Source: JBMOLK01 sp049325575
GTDB taxonomy: Bacteria; Bacillota; Clostridia; Acetivibrionales; Acetivibrionaceae
Length of the DNA: 38,107 bases
Reading direction: 5' to 3'
Assembly: GCA_049325575.1 (NCBI GenBank)
Contig: JBMOLK010000295.1
Coordinates: forward strand, 1-38,107
The position numbers and the translations under genes are program-made. Below are positions 7,724-15,426 of the stretch, piece by piece. Position 1 is the stretch's first letter, and each line of letters opens with the position of its first letter. The notes under the pieces are model-generated. The model saw only the letters and a program-made list of their open reading frames with translations. It was not told where the DNA came from and searched no databases.

Positions 7724-7946
7724 ATTTAATACTATCAATTAACTCTTTCAACTCCTTAAGGCTCTCATACGGTATTGCCGCACCCTTTTGACTTGGTTTA
7801 AATTCGTCACTGCTGCTGTCATACCAGAAGACCCTTATATCTATAAATTTCTTTCCTTTCTTTTCCACTTTCTTGATTTGAATCTCTTCACGGCTGTTCT
7901 TACCTATCTTCCCGATTAACTCTTCACTATCCCAAAAGTCAGACAT
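7722..7946 (-). CDS. PC4/YdbC family single-stranded-nucleic-acid-binding protein
   Basis: A 74-residue protein with a perfect GGAGG site 7 nt before its ATG. The core (about residues 33-72) carries FIDIRVFWYD, KPSQKGAAIPYESL and KELIDSI, the beta-strand-then-helix pattern of the transcriptional coactivator PC4 / YdbC fold. By family, these bind single-stranded DNA or RNA as homodimers and may assist transcription or repair; a specific role is not known in clostridia. The charged N-terminus (about 12-30) is usual. It is a monocistronic unit with its terminator overlapping the stop codon. Confidence 0.8.
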   Translation of the reverse strand: MSDFWDSEELIGKIGKNSREEIQIKKVEKKGKKFIDIRVFWYDSSSDEFKPSQKGAAIPYESLKELKELIDSIK

Positions 7947-8085
7947 AGTGTTTCCTCCATTTCTGTATATCTCTTCAGGCTTTTCCCTTAGCTTATCTTT
8001 TGTTCAAAGGAGCTTTAAAAACTGTTTTTTTATATAGTATGCATATTGAACACTATATAAACTTGAATACGATGTGCAATAAGTA

Positions 8086-8256
8086 CTAACAGCTTAGTTT
8101 GGATCTGTAATAAAGACACTCGTAAAGCAGCTTGTCAATCTTCAGCTTGAGTATCGTTACATCTTGCTCATTGAGTTTGCACATATTTACGTAGCTTTCC
8201 AGAAAATACAACAAACTATCGACTTTCTCTTCCAACAAATTTGAGCAATAATCCAT
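8086..8256 (-). CDS. Spo0E-like small protein (degenerate signature)
   Basis: A 56-residue frame starts at ATG 8254-8256, eight bases after AAAGGAG. It is predicted to form two helices separated by a short turn, as in Spo0E-family aspartyl phosphatases that dephosphorylate Spo0A. ILKLKIDKLL aligns with the family's L-SQxLD-xLI signature: the Asp is kept, but Ser and Gln are replaced by Lys and Leu. It may therefore be an inactive or divergent relative. Similarity is judged by eye on a very short sequence, so an unrelated two-helix peptide cannot be excluded. Confidence 0.5.
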   Translation of the reverse strand: MDYCSNLLEEKVDSLLYFLESYVNMCKLNEQDVTILKLKIDKLLYECLYYRSKLSC

Positions 8257-8497
8257 ATACAGCACTCCTTTGCAGTTTTTAATCTTTCCGTGGGACTTGA
8301 ATACTACATAAACTAAGTTGCAATAATATTATCAAAATTATTTTGCGTAGTAAATAGTACCGGAGAACGATATTTTTATTGCATTTGTATGTAATTAAGT
8401 AATTTTTTTACATGTAATGCGGCTCATATTTTTCTATGCATTTTTGAATTCTTATAAGGTAATAATAGAGATATAAAATAAAAAAGGAGTTGTCATT

Positions 8498-8716
8498 ATG
8501 AACAGAACACCTTTGGATAGACTCGCTCTGGTTATTGTAGTAATCGGAGCAATAAACTGGCTCCTGGTTGGATTGTTCCAGTTTGACCTGGTAGCATATT
8601 TATTTGGCCCAGGATCATTTCTAACAAATACAATATACTCTATAGTAGGTCTTGCAGGTTTATATAGCATAAGTTTATTATTCAGGGAAGCAGAACCTGT
8701 AAAAGACCGGACCTAA
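8498..8716 (+). CDS. DUF378 family small membrane protein
   Basis: A 72-residue protein starts at ATG with AAAAGGAG upstream. Two hydrophobic segments (about residues 8-30 and 42-62) and the motif VVIGAINWLLVGLFQFDLV are typical of DUF378 (YuzA-like) proteins. Its function is unknown. A strong 20-bp terminator follows directly. Confidence 0.85.
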   Translation: MNRTPLDRLALVIVVIGAINWLLVGLFQFDLVAYLFGPGSFLTNTIYSIVGLAGLYSISLLFREAEPVKDRT

Positions 8717-8718
8717 CA

Positions 8719-8760
8719 AAACACAGGTGTCTATTAAATATTTAATAGACACCTGTGTTT
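8719..8760 (+). terminator. Terminator of the DUF378 gene
   Basis: Arms 8719-8738 and 8741-8760 are a perfect 20-bp inverted repeat with a TA between, the distal arm ending in GTTT. The 101-bp repeat element begins immediately after it. Confidence 0.75.
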
Positions 8761-8861
8761 TAGAGATAACGAACTGTAAAGATAAACATATAATTCGCTC
8801 CGCTAATTTGATACAAATGGCGGGCTCATCTTGTTTATCTACCTTTACAGTTCGATCTCTA
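8761..8861 (+). repeat. 101-bp MITE-like element, copy A
   Basis: The element is bounded by TA at both ends (8761-8762 and 8860-8861). Its left end reads TAGAGATAACGAACTGTAAA and its right end, reversed, reads TAGAGATCGAACTGTAAAGG, so it has near-perfect terminal inverted repeats of about 28 bp. It has no open frame. It differs from the inverted copy at 15139-15239 at two positions that I can see. The TA flanks suggest TA target duplication, as for IS630/Tc1-mariner-type MITEs (inference). Confidence 0.75.
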
Positions 8862-8893
8862 TATACAAGCCTTATGAAAAATATGTTTAGGAG

Positions 8894-9037
8894 TTAGTTT
8901 AAGTCCTTATTCTTTTCCTGCATAGCCAGTAGATTACATCCGTTGCCATGAAGATCGGTACATACATTCAAATATTTAGCAAGCGTAAGCTTGTCCTTTT
9001 CTGTTAGCTTAATATTTTTTTTATTTAAAATCATCAT
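8894..9037 (-). CDS. Hypothetical 47-residue protein
   Basis: The first ATG (9035-9037) follows AGGGGGGATC, a very strong ribosome site; a second in-frame ATG comes next. The product is hydrophilic, with a Lys-rich N-terminus and two cysteines (near residues 26 and 34) in the segment NVCTDLHGNGCN. I recognise no family. The ribosome site and AT/GC pattern support a real gene. It is one of a row of leftward small genes. Confidence 0.5.
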   Translation of the reverse strand: MMILNKKNIKLTEKDKLTLAKYLNVCTDLHGNGCNLLAMQEKNKDLN

Positions 9038-9149
9038 GATCCCCCCTGAATCACTTTTAATGTTTTGTGCTTAATTATATTTACCCTTATATTTAGGGTT
9101 CTAACATGGTTATGTTTGACAGGAGGTTTGCGTCCATTATTATTAAGAC

Positions 9150-9329
9150 CTAACTAATGATTTTTATTTCTTCATCGCTTGGAACCAGGACAATCTTAAT
9201 ATTAAGCTCTATATCCGCATCAATTGAGATATCATATGTTTTAATCCCCAGATTTTCAATGCCCTTGTCAATCTCTTTCTTGATCCGGCTTTCAAGAATA
9301 TCATAAACCAGGTTACTCAAATACACCAT
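9150..9329 (-). CDS. Hypothetical 59-residue protein
   Basis: The frame opens with ATG at 9327-9329 just after AGGTGAGGAG. Spacing is tight, so the in-frame TTG at codon 4 (8 nt after GGAG) may be the true start. The sequence has an amphipathic helix (LVYDILESRIKKEI) followed by alternating hydrophobic/charged residues suggestive of beta strands (YDISIDADIELNIKIVLVP). It is soluble and of unknown function. The hairpin at 9361-9394 lies just upstream, possibly in its leader. Confidence 0.5.
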   Translation of the reverse strand: MVYLSNLVYDILESRIKKEIDKGIENLGIKTYDISIDADIELNIKIVLVPSDEEIKIIS

Positions 9330-9360
9330 CTCCTCACCTAACAGTAAAATAACTATATCA

Positions 9361-9394
9361 AATTTCCCATGGGTTGTTAATACCCTGGGAAATT
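9361..9394. other. Strong hairpin of unknown role
   Basis: AATTTCCCATGGGT pairs with ACCCTGGGAAATT, a 13-bp stem with one bulged T. No T run follows closely on the plus strand; the minus strand has TTTGATATAG. It lies 32 bp upstream of the start at 9329, so a leader structure or operator is possible. Confidence 0.4.
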
Positions 9395-9516
9395 GCCAAA
9401 TGGTCCGATAGCTGCTTTAGACCTTAGCATAACTAATTTATAAAGCAAAACCTGAATAAATATTAAATTTTTAGAAACCCTAAATACTATCAAATATAAA
9501 AAGGCGGGATTCTTGA

Positions 9517-9729
9517 ATGAACTTCGATGAGCCTGTAAATGTAGGCCTTAGACAAAAGGATACCCATAGGCTGGTTACTGTTTTTCCCGAGAAAGTCTCG
9601 GGAAATCATAATGAAGTTAAGGAAAAGGTATTCGACTGGTACTACAAGCAAAGCTGCTCTGCAGAACACGAACTGGAGAATTTATTTGTAGACATAGTAT
9701 CGGAAAAAGAGTTAAAGAGCTTTCAATAA
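9517..9729 (+). CDS. Hypothetical 70-residue protein
   Basis: ATG at 9517 lies downstream of AAGGCGGG, slightly weaker than neighbouring sites. The product is soluble and acidic, with no recognised domain. Its C-terminal codons form the left arm of a good terminator, which supports a real, separately transcribed gene. It lies just upstream of the hydrogenase-like sensor, but the terminator argues against co-transcription. Confidence 0.55.
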   Translation: MNFDEPVNVGLRQKDTHRLVTVFPEKVSGNHNEVKEKVFDWYYKQSCSAEHELENLFVDIVSEKELKSFQ

Positions 9730-9747
9730 AGCCTTTAACTCTTTTTT
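9706..9747 (+). terminator. Terminator overlapping the 3' end of the 70-residue gene
   Basis: AAAGAGTTAAAG (9706-9717) pairs with CTTTAACTCTTT (9733-9744), followed by a run of seven Ts. The stop codon (9727-9729) lies in the loop. Confidence 0.8.
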
Positions 9748-9853
9748 TAAGGTGTCTAGGCTTTATTCCTATTTTTATGAATTATTGTTAAAGTTATATA
9801 CTAGTTTTCCGATAAACTATCTATGTAAAAGTATCTTAAACGGGGGGATAATA

Positions 9854-11749
9854 TTGAAAAGTGCAATTAGTGTACTTGAAGAGAATTGTGTTGGCTGCAA
9901 TAAATGCATATATACATGCCCGGTGCAGGGCGCAAACATATCTTATGCCAAGCAGGGAGAAAGCTATACAAGAATAGATGAAAACAAGTGTATTATGTGT
10001 GGAGCATGCATCGATATATGCGACCATAGTGCAAGGACCTACACCGATGACACAGAAAGGTTCATAAACGACCTAAGCAAGGGTAAAAAGATTACCCTGC
10101 TGGCCGGCCCCGCTTTTAAGATAAACTTTCCCAACTACAAGAAGATACTGGGGCTTCTAAAGAGTCTTGGCATAGTTGAGGCTTATGACGTATCACTTGG
10201 GGCCGACATAACAACCTGGGCCTATCTTAGAGCTTTAAAGGATAAAAATCTTAATTCCATTATAGCACAGCCTTGTCCAGCTGTTGTAAACTATGTTCAA
10301 AAATACAGGCATGATATAATTCCGCTGCTGGCTCCTGTCCATAGTCCCATGATGTGTGCAGCAATATATATAAAAAAGTATTTGAAAAAAGAAAGCGAGC
10401 TTTGCTTTTTATCACCCTGCATTGCAAAAGTATCTGAAATAAATGACATTAATACTAATAAATACATCAATTATAATGTAACCTTCAAGAAACTCATAGA
10501 CTATATTAATGAAAACCAAATTAAAATTGATTCATACAATGAAATGGAATTTTCTATGCCGTCATATGCAAAGGGAGATATATACAGTACTCCCGGAGGA
10601 TTAAAGGAAAATGTCCACATGTATGTAAAGAATGCTTGGGTTAAACAGGTAGAAGGGCAAGACTATGCTTATGAATACCTTGATGAATATGCCGGAAGAC
10701 ATCGTCAAAATAAGCCGCTCCCCATTGTATTAGATATTCTGAATTGTACCCATGGATGCAATATCGGTACGGGAACTACAAAGGGTGTGGATGTAACAGA
10801 TCTGGATCTGGCGGTAAACGATCTAAAAAACAAAAAACATAATAAGTACAAGGATAATCCCGAAAGTCTTCTAAAGTTCTTTGATAAGACACTAAACCCT
10901 GAAGATTTTATAAGAAAGTACAATCCTGAAGACGTTTTAAGCTTTAAGGAGCCATCTGAAAAAGAGTATGATGAGATATTTAACAGATTGCTTAAGCCAA
11001 CCTCAAAGGATAGAAACAGGAACTGTTTTGCATGCGGGTACGGATCATGCAAAGAGATGGTAAAGTCAATTTACAATAGCTGTGATCATATAGAAAACTG
11101 TATAGACTATAACATCAAGACATCACAGCAAAAAGAGCTTCTTGAGCAAAAGAATATGGAAATGAACAACCTTTTAAGCAAACTTGAGAATATGAGTGAC
11201 GAAAAAAATCATAAGCTGGAAATTCTTAATCAACGGGTAAGTGAGATTACTTTGGTTTTAAACGACGTAGCCCAGGGAAGCTCCGAAAATGCAAAATCTG
11301 CTTCTAGCATAAGTGAAGCTGCAAGCCTGTTGATATCGGTATCATCCCAATTAAAGGAAAAAATACTTAAAATGCAGGATAGTATTGAAAATTACAAGGA
11401 AGTAACCGAACAAATCATGGGAATATCCGAACAAACAAATCTTCTTGCTTTAAATGCATCCATAGAAGCAGCCAGAGCTGGAGAAGCCGGAAGAGGTTTT
11501 TCGGTGGTAGCAGAAGAAGTCAGAAAGCTGTCCGAAGAAACAAAGAATACAGTTCAGTCAACACAAAAAGACGAGAAGGAGCTTATTGAAAACATATCAA
11601 GCATCCTCTCCATATCCGGAACGCTGGATCAGAAGCTTCATAATATATATCAGGAAGTACTAAGTATTACGGCTGCAGTACAGGAAATAACAGCCAAGCA
11701 CCAGGAGCTGGTCAGTACTGCAAACATGCTGCTTGAAGAGCAAAAATAG
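9854..11749 (+). CDS. [FeFe]-hydrogenase-like H-cluster protein fused to a chemotaxis signalling domain
   Basis: The start is TTG at 9854, after GGGGGG, giving 631 residues; an upstream ATG at 9752 would add 34 residues without a ribosome site. Domains in order: two 4Fe-4S ferredoxin motifs (C12/15/18/22 and C46/49/52/56); an Fe-only hydrogenase domain (about 70-310) with AQPCP (C141), SPCIAK (C189) and LNCTHGC (C298, C302), that is, all four H-cluster-binding Cys; a C-terminal CxxCGxxxC Fe-S domain (about 390-416); a coiled coil; and an MCP signalling tip (EQTNLLALNASIEAA, about 525-560). The proton-transfer Cys of the first motif is Pro here. No membrane segment is seen. I infer a cytosolic redox or H2 sensor talking to the chemotaxis kinase, not a catalytic hydrogenase. 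Confidence 0.85.
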   Translation: MKSAISVLEENCVGCNKCIYTCPVQGANISYAKQGESYTRIDENKCIMCGACIDICDHSARTYTDDTERFINDLSKGKKITLLAGPAFKINFPNYKKILGLLKSLGIVEAYDVSLGADITTWAYLRALKDKNLNSIIAQPCPAVVNYVQKYRHDIIPLLAPVHSPMMCAAIYIKKYLKKESELCFLSPCIAKVSEINDINTNKYINYNVTFKKLIDYINENQIKIDSYNEMEFSMPSYAKGDIYSTPGGLKENVHMYVKNAWVKQVEGQDYAYEYLDEYAGRHRQNKPLPIVLDILNCTHGCNIGTGTTKGVDVTDLDLAVNDLKNKKHNKYKDNPESLLKFFDKTLNPEDFIRKYNPEDVLSFKEPSEKEYDEIFNRLLKPTSKDRNRNCFACGYGSCKEMVKSIYNSCDHIENCIDYNIKTSQQKELLEQKNMEMNNLLSKLENMSDEKNHKLEILNQRVSEITLVLNDVAQGSSENAKSASSISEAASLLISVSSQLKEKILKMQDSIENYKEVTEQIMGISEQTNLLALNASIEAARAGEAGRGFSVVAEEVRKLSEETKNTVQSTQKDEKELIENISSILSISGTLDQKLHNIYQEVLSITAAVQEITAKHQELVSTANMLLEEQK

Positions 11750-11760
11750 TAACAATAAAA

Positions 11761-11814
11761 AAACACATATTGCAGTGTACAGCTTCAAACAAGCATACAC
11801 TGCGATATGTGTTT
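11761..11814. terminator. Bidirectional terminator between the sensor gene and yebC
   Basis: Arms 11761-11779 and 11796-11814 form a 19-bp stem with one G-T pair. It is followed by AATATTTTT on the plus strand and by a long T run on the minus strand, so it can serve both convergent genes. Confidence 0.8.
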
Positions 11815-11825
11815 AATATTTTTCA

Positions 11826-12557
11826 CTACTCATCCTGATCCCAGTTGTGGTAAACATTCTGAACGTCGTCCAGATCCTCAAGATACTCTACCAGCCTGTC
11901 CATGAATTCTATCTGCTTTGGGTCTGTTAGCTTTGTCATGGTCTGTGGAATCATACTTACTTCAGCTGAAACAAACTCGTATCCTTTCTTCTCAAGTGCT
12001 TCTCTTATCTGCGAAAAGTCATTTGGATCGGTCAGAATCTCAAAATATTCCTCCTCCGAGCTGAAATCCTCCGCTCCAACTTCAAGTGCTTCCATCATCA
12101 GGTCATCTTCATTTATATTTCCTGTCTTTTCAATCAGTATTACACCCTTTTTATCAAACATAAAGGAAACACAGCCCGATGTACCAAGGTTTCCGCCAAA
12201 CTTATCAAAATAGTGTCTTACATCCCCTGCAGTCCTGTTCCTATTATCTGTCATAGCCTCAACAATAACGGCTACACCACCCGGTCCATAACCTTCGTAC
12301 ACTATTTCCTCATAATTGGCAGCATCTATATCTCCGGCAGCTTTTTTTATACTCCTGGCAATGGTATCATTAGGCATATTTGCGGCTTTTGCCTTTGCAA
12401 TAACATCCTTAAGCTTTGAATTCGCCTCCGGGTCAGGCCCTCCCTGCTTTACTACGATGGCAATCTCTCTTCCCAGCTTTGTAAATAACTTACCCTTCTG
12501 AGCATCTGTTTTCTCTTTTTTATGCTTTATATTAGCCCATTTTGAATGCCCTGACAT
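11826..12557 (-). CDS. yebC: YebC/PmpR family protein
   Basis: A 243-residue protein of normal family length, starting at ATG after AGGAGG. The N-terminus MSGHSKWANIKHKK is the family signature, and GGNLGTSGCVSFMFDKKG lies at the domain boundary. YebC-type proteins are described as DNA-binding regulators, and more recently as translation factors that relieve ribosome stalling; which applies here cannot be told. It is monocistronic. A 101-bp repeat element lies 30 bp upstream of the start codon and may form part of its leader or promoter region. Confidence 0.92.
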   Translation of the reverse strand: MSGHSKWANIKHKKEKTDAQKGKLFTKLGREIAIVVKQGGPDPEANSKLKDVIAKAKAANMPNDTIARSIKKAAGDIDAANYEEIVYEGYGPGGVAVIVEAMTDNRNRTAGDVRHYFDKFGGNLGTSGCVSFMFDKKGVILIEKTGNINEDDLMMEALEVGAEDFSSEEEYFEILTDPNDFSQIREALEKKGYEFVSAEVSMIPQTMTKLTDPKQIEFMDRLVEYLEDLDDVQNVYHNWDQDE

Positions 12558-12586
12558 ACAATAACCTCCTACATATATAAATTCTA

Positions 12587-12688
12587 AAGAGATCGAACTG
12601 TAAAATTAGATAAACTTGAAGAGTAAGCCATTTGAACCAAATAGGCTTAAGCGAATCATATGTCTATCTATATAGTTCGCTACCTCTA
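12587..12688 (-). repeat. 101-bp MITE-like element, diverged copy D
   Basis: The ends GAGATCGAACTG and CTACCTCTA match the family, but the interior differs from copies A-C at many positions, so it is older. The right flank is TA; the left is AA. Orientation is opposite to copy A. It lies between yebC and the histidine kinase gene, whose 336-bp intergenic interval is otherwise featureless AT-rich DNA. Confidence 0.65.
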
Positions 12689-12893
12689 AATTATCGTCCC
12701 TATAAATTATAATATTAAAAGGGCAATATATAAAGTTATTTCACAATGTTTTTTATGAGTAACACAAAAATGTATTTACATATTTAACTATTTTGTATAA
12801 AATATGAATGGTATTTTATGTATCTAAGCCTATATTATTCTATACTGTATATACATTAAACTTTATCAATTTTATAGTAAGGGTTGATACGCT

Positions 12894-14036
12894 ATGAGTA
12901 GTAAGCCTGTTTTTAATATATACATAAAAGTTATATCTTTTTCTCTACTTGCCGCATTAATAGTTACAAATGCAAGCCTGCTTTTATTAAGAAACATTAT
13001 AGGCAGCAGCTATGATTTTAATGCGATTAGCGTTGTTTTATTTAACTTTCTTATAGGTGCCTCTCTGGCAGCAATATGCTTTGCCCTTATGTTATACGTT
13101 AATAAAAAGATAAACGAAATATCGGCATCAAACAAGCTTAAAAAAGAAGACATAAACCAACTGCTTCAAAATGAGATTAACGAGAAGAACAGGCTAATAG
13201 AGAATATCTCCTCTCTTTACGATAAGACCATAAAGTCCAGCAACCAGAAATCCGAGTTCTTTCACAACATGTCCCACGAGCTCAAGACACCCTTGACTGT
13301 AATTTTAGGAGCAATACAGCTTATTGAGCAAAGAGATGCTTGCGCCGGAGTTGAAAGAAGAAGATCCAGCAAGCAGCTTTCTATAATCAAGCAAAACTGC
13401 TACAGACTTTTGCGCCTTATTAACAATATCCTGGATCTAAGCCGCATAGAGTCGGGTTATATAAAAACAAATATGCTAAATTGCAATATAGTATATCTTG
13501 TTGAAGAGATAACTCAATCTGTAGTGCCATACGCAGAACAAAAAGGCTTACGGCTTGAATTTGATACTCTTGTAGAAGAAATAATTACAGCTGTGGATAT
13601 TGATAAAATTGAAAGAATACTATTAAACCTTCTCTCAAATGCTATTAAGTTTACTAAACCGGGTGGTAATATTTCTGTGAAAATGTGTGCAAAGGATAAC
13701 AATTATTTGATAATAGTGTCAGACACCGGAATAGGTATACCAAAAGATATGCTGGATAATATATTTGAGAGGTACAGTCAAGTCAACAGCTCTCTGACAA
13801 GGGAAATCGAAGGAAGCGGAATAGGACTTTCCATTGTAAAATCATTTGTTGATCTGCATGGAGGGAGTATAAGGGTTAAAAGTGAGCAGAATAAAGGAAG
13901 CGAGTTCCTGATTGAAATCCCTGTCAAGATTTGCAAGTCCGCCCCTAAGCAAAACCCACATACTGAAAATAGTCAAAATAAAATAATTGAGGCTATAAAT
14001 ATAGAATTTTCAGATATATACTCCATAGCCCCATAG
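12894..14036 (+). CDS. Orphan membrane sensor histidine kinase
   Basis: A 380-residue protein. Two membrane helices (about residues 13-34 and 44-69) are separated by a short loop, so there is hardly any extracellular sensor. A coiled linker follows (about 70-120), then the HisKA domain with phospho-acceptor His128 in HNMSHELKTP. The ATPase domain has NLLSNAIKF (N box), DTGIGIP (G1), IFERYSQ (F) and GSGIGLSIVKS (G2), so it looks active. A 40-residue tail has no recognised domain. No response regulator is adjacent; in clostridia such orphan kinases often feed Spo0A, which is a possibility only. ATG lies about 10 nt after AAGGG. Confidence 0.88.
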   Translation: MSSKPVFNIYIKVISFSLLAALIVTNASLLLLRNIIGSSYDFNAISVVLFNFLIGASLAAICFALMLYVNKKINEISASNKLKKEDINQLLQNEINEKNRLIENISSLYDKTIKSSNQKSEFFHNMSHELKTPLTVILGAIQLIEQRDACAGVERRRSSKQLSIIKQNCYRLLRLINNILDLSRIESGYIKTNMLNCNIVYLVEEITQSVVPYAEQKGLRLEFDTLVEEIITAVDIDKIERILLNLLSNAIKFTKPGGNISVKMCAKDNNYLIIVSDTGIGIPKDMLDNIFERYSQVNSSLTREIEGSGIGLSIVKSFVDLHGGSIRVKSEQNKGSEFLIEIPVKICKSAPKQNPHTENSQNKIIEAINIEFSDIYSIAP

Positions 14037-14075
14037 ATAACAATCTAACAATTAGTATTAAATTTTTATATAAAG

Positions 14076-14450
14076 CTATCTCAAAGCTACAAGAACACAA
14101 GCTTGAACTGCATTTAGTCCCTTTTCGCCTATGAAACTCATTATTTCATCATTGTAGGTTCCGGGCTGAAGCCATATGTTATCTATTCCAAGCTGTGCAG
14201 CTTCCTCAATAACACCCTTTCCTATCTTTGGTGCAACAACCATATCAATTACCTCCGGCACCTCTGGCAGAGATGATAAATTCTTGTAGCACTTATCGCC
14301 TTCAACCGTCTCATAGTTTGGATTTACGGGATATACTTTATACCCCTTTGATTTTAGCTTCTTAAATATCATATTCCCATACTTGTCAGGGTTCTCATTT
14401 GCACCTACCACGGCCCAAACTTTTTTTTCCAGCATTTTTTCTTCTTCCAT
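14076..14450 (-). CDS. CoA-binding domain protein (YccU-like)
   Basis: A 124-residue Rossmann-like protein with the motif VWAVVGANENPDKYG near the N-terminus and GIDNIWLQPGTYNDE near the C-terminus, both typical of the small CoA_binding family. The function is unknown; members resemble the CoA-binding part of succinyl-CoA synthetase. ATG at 14450 follows GGAGGAG; an internal ATG at codon 6 is possible. It lies 17 bp downstream of yigZ on the same strand, so the two are probably co-transcribed. Confidence 0.85.
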   Translation of the reverse strand: MEEEKMLEKKVWAVVGANENPDKYGNMIFKKLKSKGYKVYPVNPNYETVEGDKCYKNLSSLPEVPEVIDMVVAPKIGKGVIEEAAQLGIDNIWLQPGTYNDEIMSFIGEKGLNAVQACVLVALR

Positions 14451-14467
14451 AAACTCTCCTCCTGATA

Positions 14468-15118
14468 CTATAGTATAAGCTTGCCTTTGGAATCCAGCGT
14501 GATATAGCTGTCATCCCCAGGCTGTATAATAGATCTTGCATTTGTTGTTTCGTTTATCAAATCAATAAAGCTTTCCATCTCATCTTCTGCAATAAATACT
14601 ATTATCTCCACATCCTGCTCATATATTACATCCTTTATTATAAGGCCCTTTGAAATAAGCAGACTCTGCACTTTCCCGAACAAGGTATACTCAACAACCA
14701 CCCTTACTTCCTTGCAAAGCTTCTTTACTATAATGCCGGCAGCTTCTATCCCAAGCGCCGCGCTTTTGCTGTATGCCCTTATAAGACCTGCAGCTCCAAG
14801 CAAGGTTCCTCCAAAATACCTGGTTATGACAACCGCCAGGTCCCTTACTTCCATTCTCTTAATGACTTCCAGAACCGGAAGGCCTGCAGTTCCAGAAGGC
14901 TCTCCATCATCACTGAACCTCTGTATAATATTATTTCCACCTATGTAGTAAGAATAAACGTTATGTGTGGCATCCCAATATTTTGACTTTAGCCCGTTTA
15001 TAAACTCCAGGGCTTCCTCTTCCGTTGATACCGGTTTAACGGTTGCTATAAACCTGGATTTCTTTTCTTCAATTTCACAGACTGCAGAATTTAGAACAGT
15101 TTTATATTGTTTCTTCAA
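14468..15118 (-). CDS. yigZ: YigZ/IMPACT family protein
   Basis: I place the start at TTG 15116-15118, five bases after AGGTGG; the frame reaches a GTG three codons further that overlaps the ribosome site. The product has 216 residues, the usual length. The N-terminal UPF0029/IMPACT domain is clear: EEKKSRFIATVKPV, THNVYSYYIGG, FSDDGEPSGTAG and VVITRYFGGTLLGAAGLIRAY. A second small domain (about 140-210) follows. Bacterial YigZ has no settled function, and eukaryotic IMPACT modulates translation control. It is the first gene of a pair with the CoA-binding protein, with a repeat element 20 bp upstream of the start. Confidence 0.9.
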   Translation of the reverse strand: MKKQYKTVLNSAVCEIEEKKSRFIATVKPVSTEEEALEFINGLKSKYWDATHNVYSYYIGGNNIIQRFSDDGEPSGTAGLPVLEVIKRMEVRDLAVVITRYFGGTLLGAAGLIRAYSKSAALGIEAAGIIVKKLCKEVRVVVEYTLFGKVQSLLISKGLIIKDVIYEQDVEIIVFIAEDEMESFIDLINETTNARSIIQPGDDSYITLDSKGKLIL

Positions 15119-15138
15119 CTTTACCACCTGTCATATTA

Positions 15139-15239
15139 TAGAGATCGAACTGTAAAAGTAGATAAACAAGATGGGCCCGCCATTTGTATCAAATTAGCGG
15201 AGCGAATTATATGTTTATCTTTACAGTTCGTTATCTCTA
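15139..15239 (-). repeat. 101-bp MITE-like element, copy B
   Basis: Exactly 101 bp between TA (15139-15140) and TA (15238-15239), in inverted orientation relative to copy A and differing from it at two visible positions. It lies just upstream of yigZ, with GAGATCGAACTGTAAAAG facing the gene. Confidence 0.75.
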
Positions 15240-15385
15240 GATTTAAATAACCGACACTCTCTATTCTAACATTTTTTGACCATTATTTATACTTATCCTA
15301 TACCCTCCAGCCAAATAAATGAGTACATTCTTCTAAATTTAAAAATTTTAATGCATTGTTTACAGAAAATTCATATTAATTACGG

Positions 15386-15391
15386 TATAAT
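15386..15391 (+). promoter_or_regulatory. Candidate -10 box for signal peptidase gene
   Basis: A perfect TATAAT lies 36 bp before the start codon. The nearest -35-like sequence (TTTACA at 15359-15364) is 21 bp away, too far for a normal promoter, so only the -10 is proposed. Confidence 0.35.
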
Positions 15392-15426
15392 AGTGGTAAG
15401 AAATTTTTTACGGAGAGGATTGAGTT

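Noticed and set aside
9752..9853. ATG-initiated extension of the H-cluster/MCP protein
   Set aside because: It starts at the tail of a terminator and lacks a ribosome site, while TTG 9854 follows GGGGGG.
15139..15239. CRISPR-like or tRNA-like reading of the short repeats
   Set aside because: The repeat copies are kilobases apart with no spacers, and they fold as one long hairpin, not a cloverleaf.
15359..15391. Complete sigma-A promoter for lepB
   Set aside because: TATAAT is perfect, but the only -35-like hexamer is 21 bp away; only the -10 is reported.
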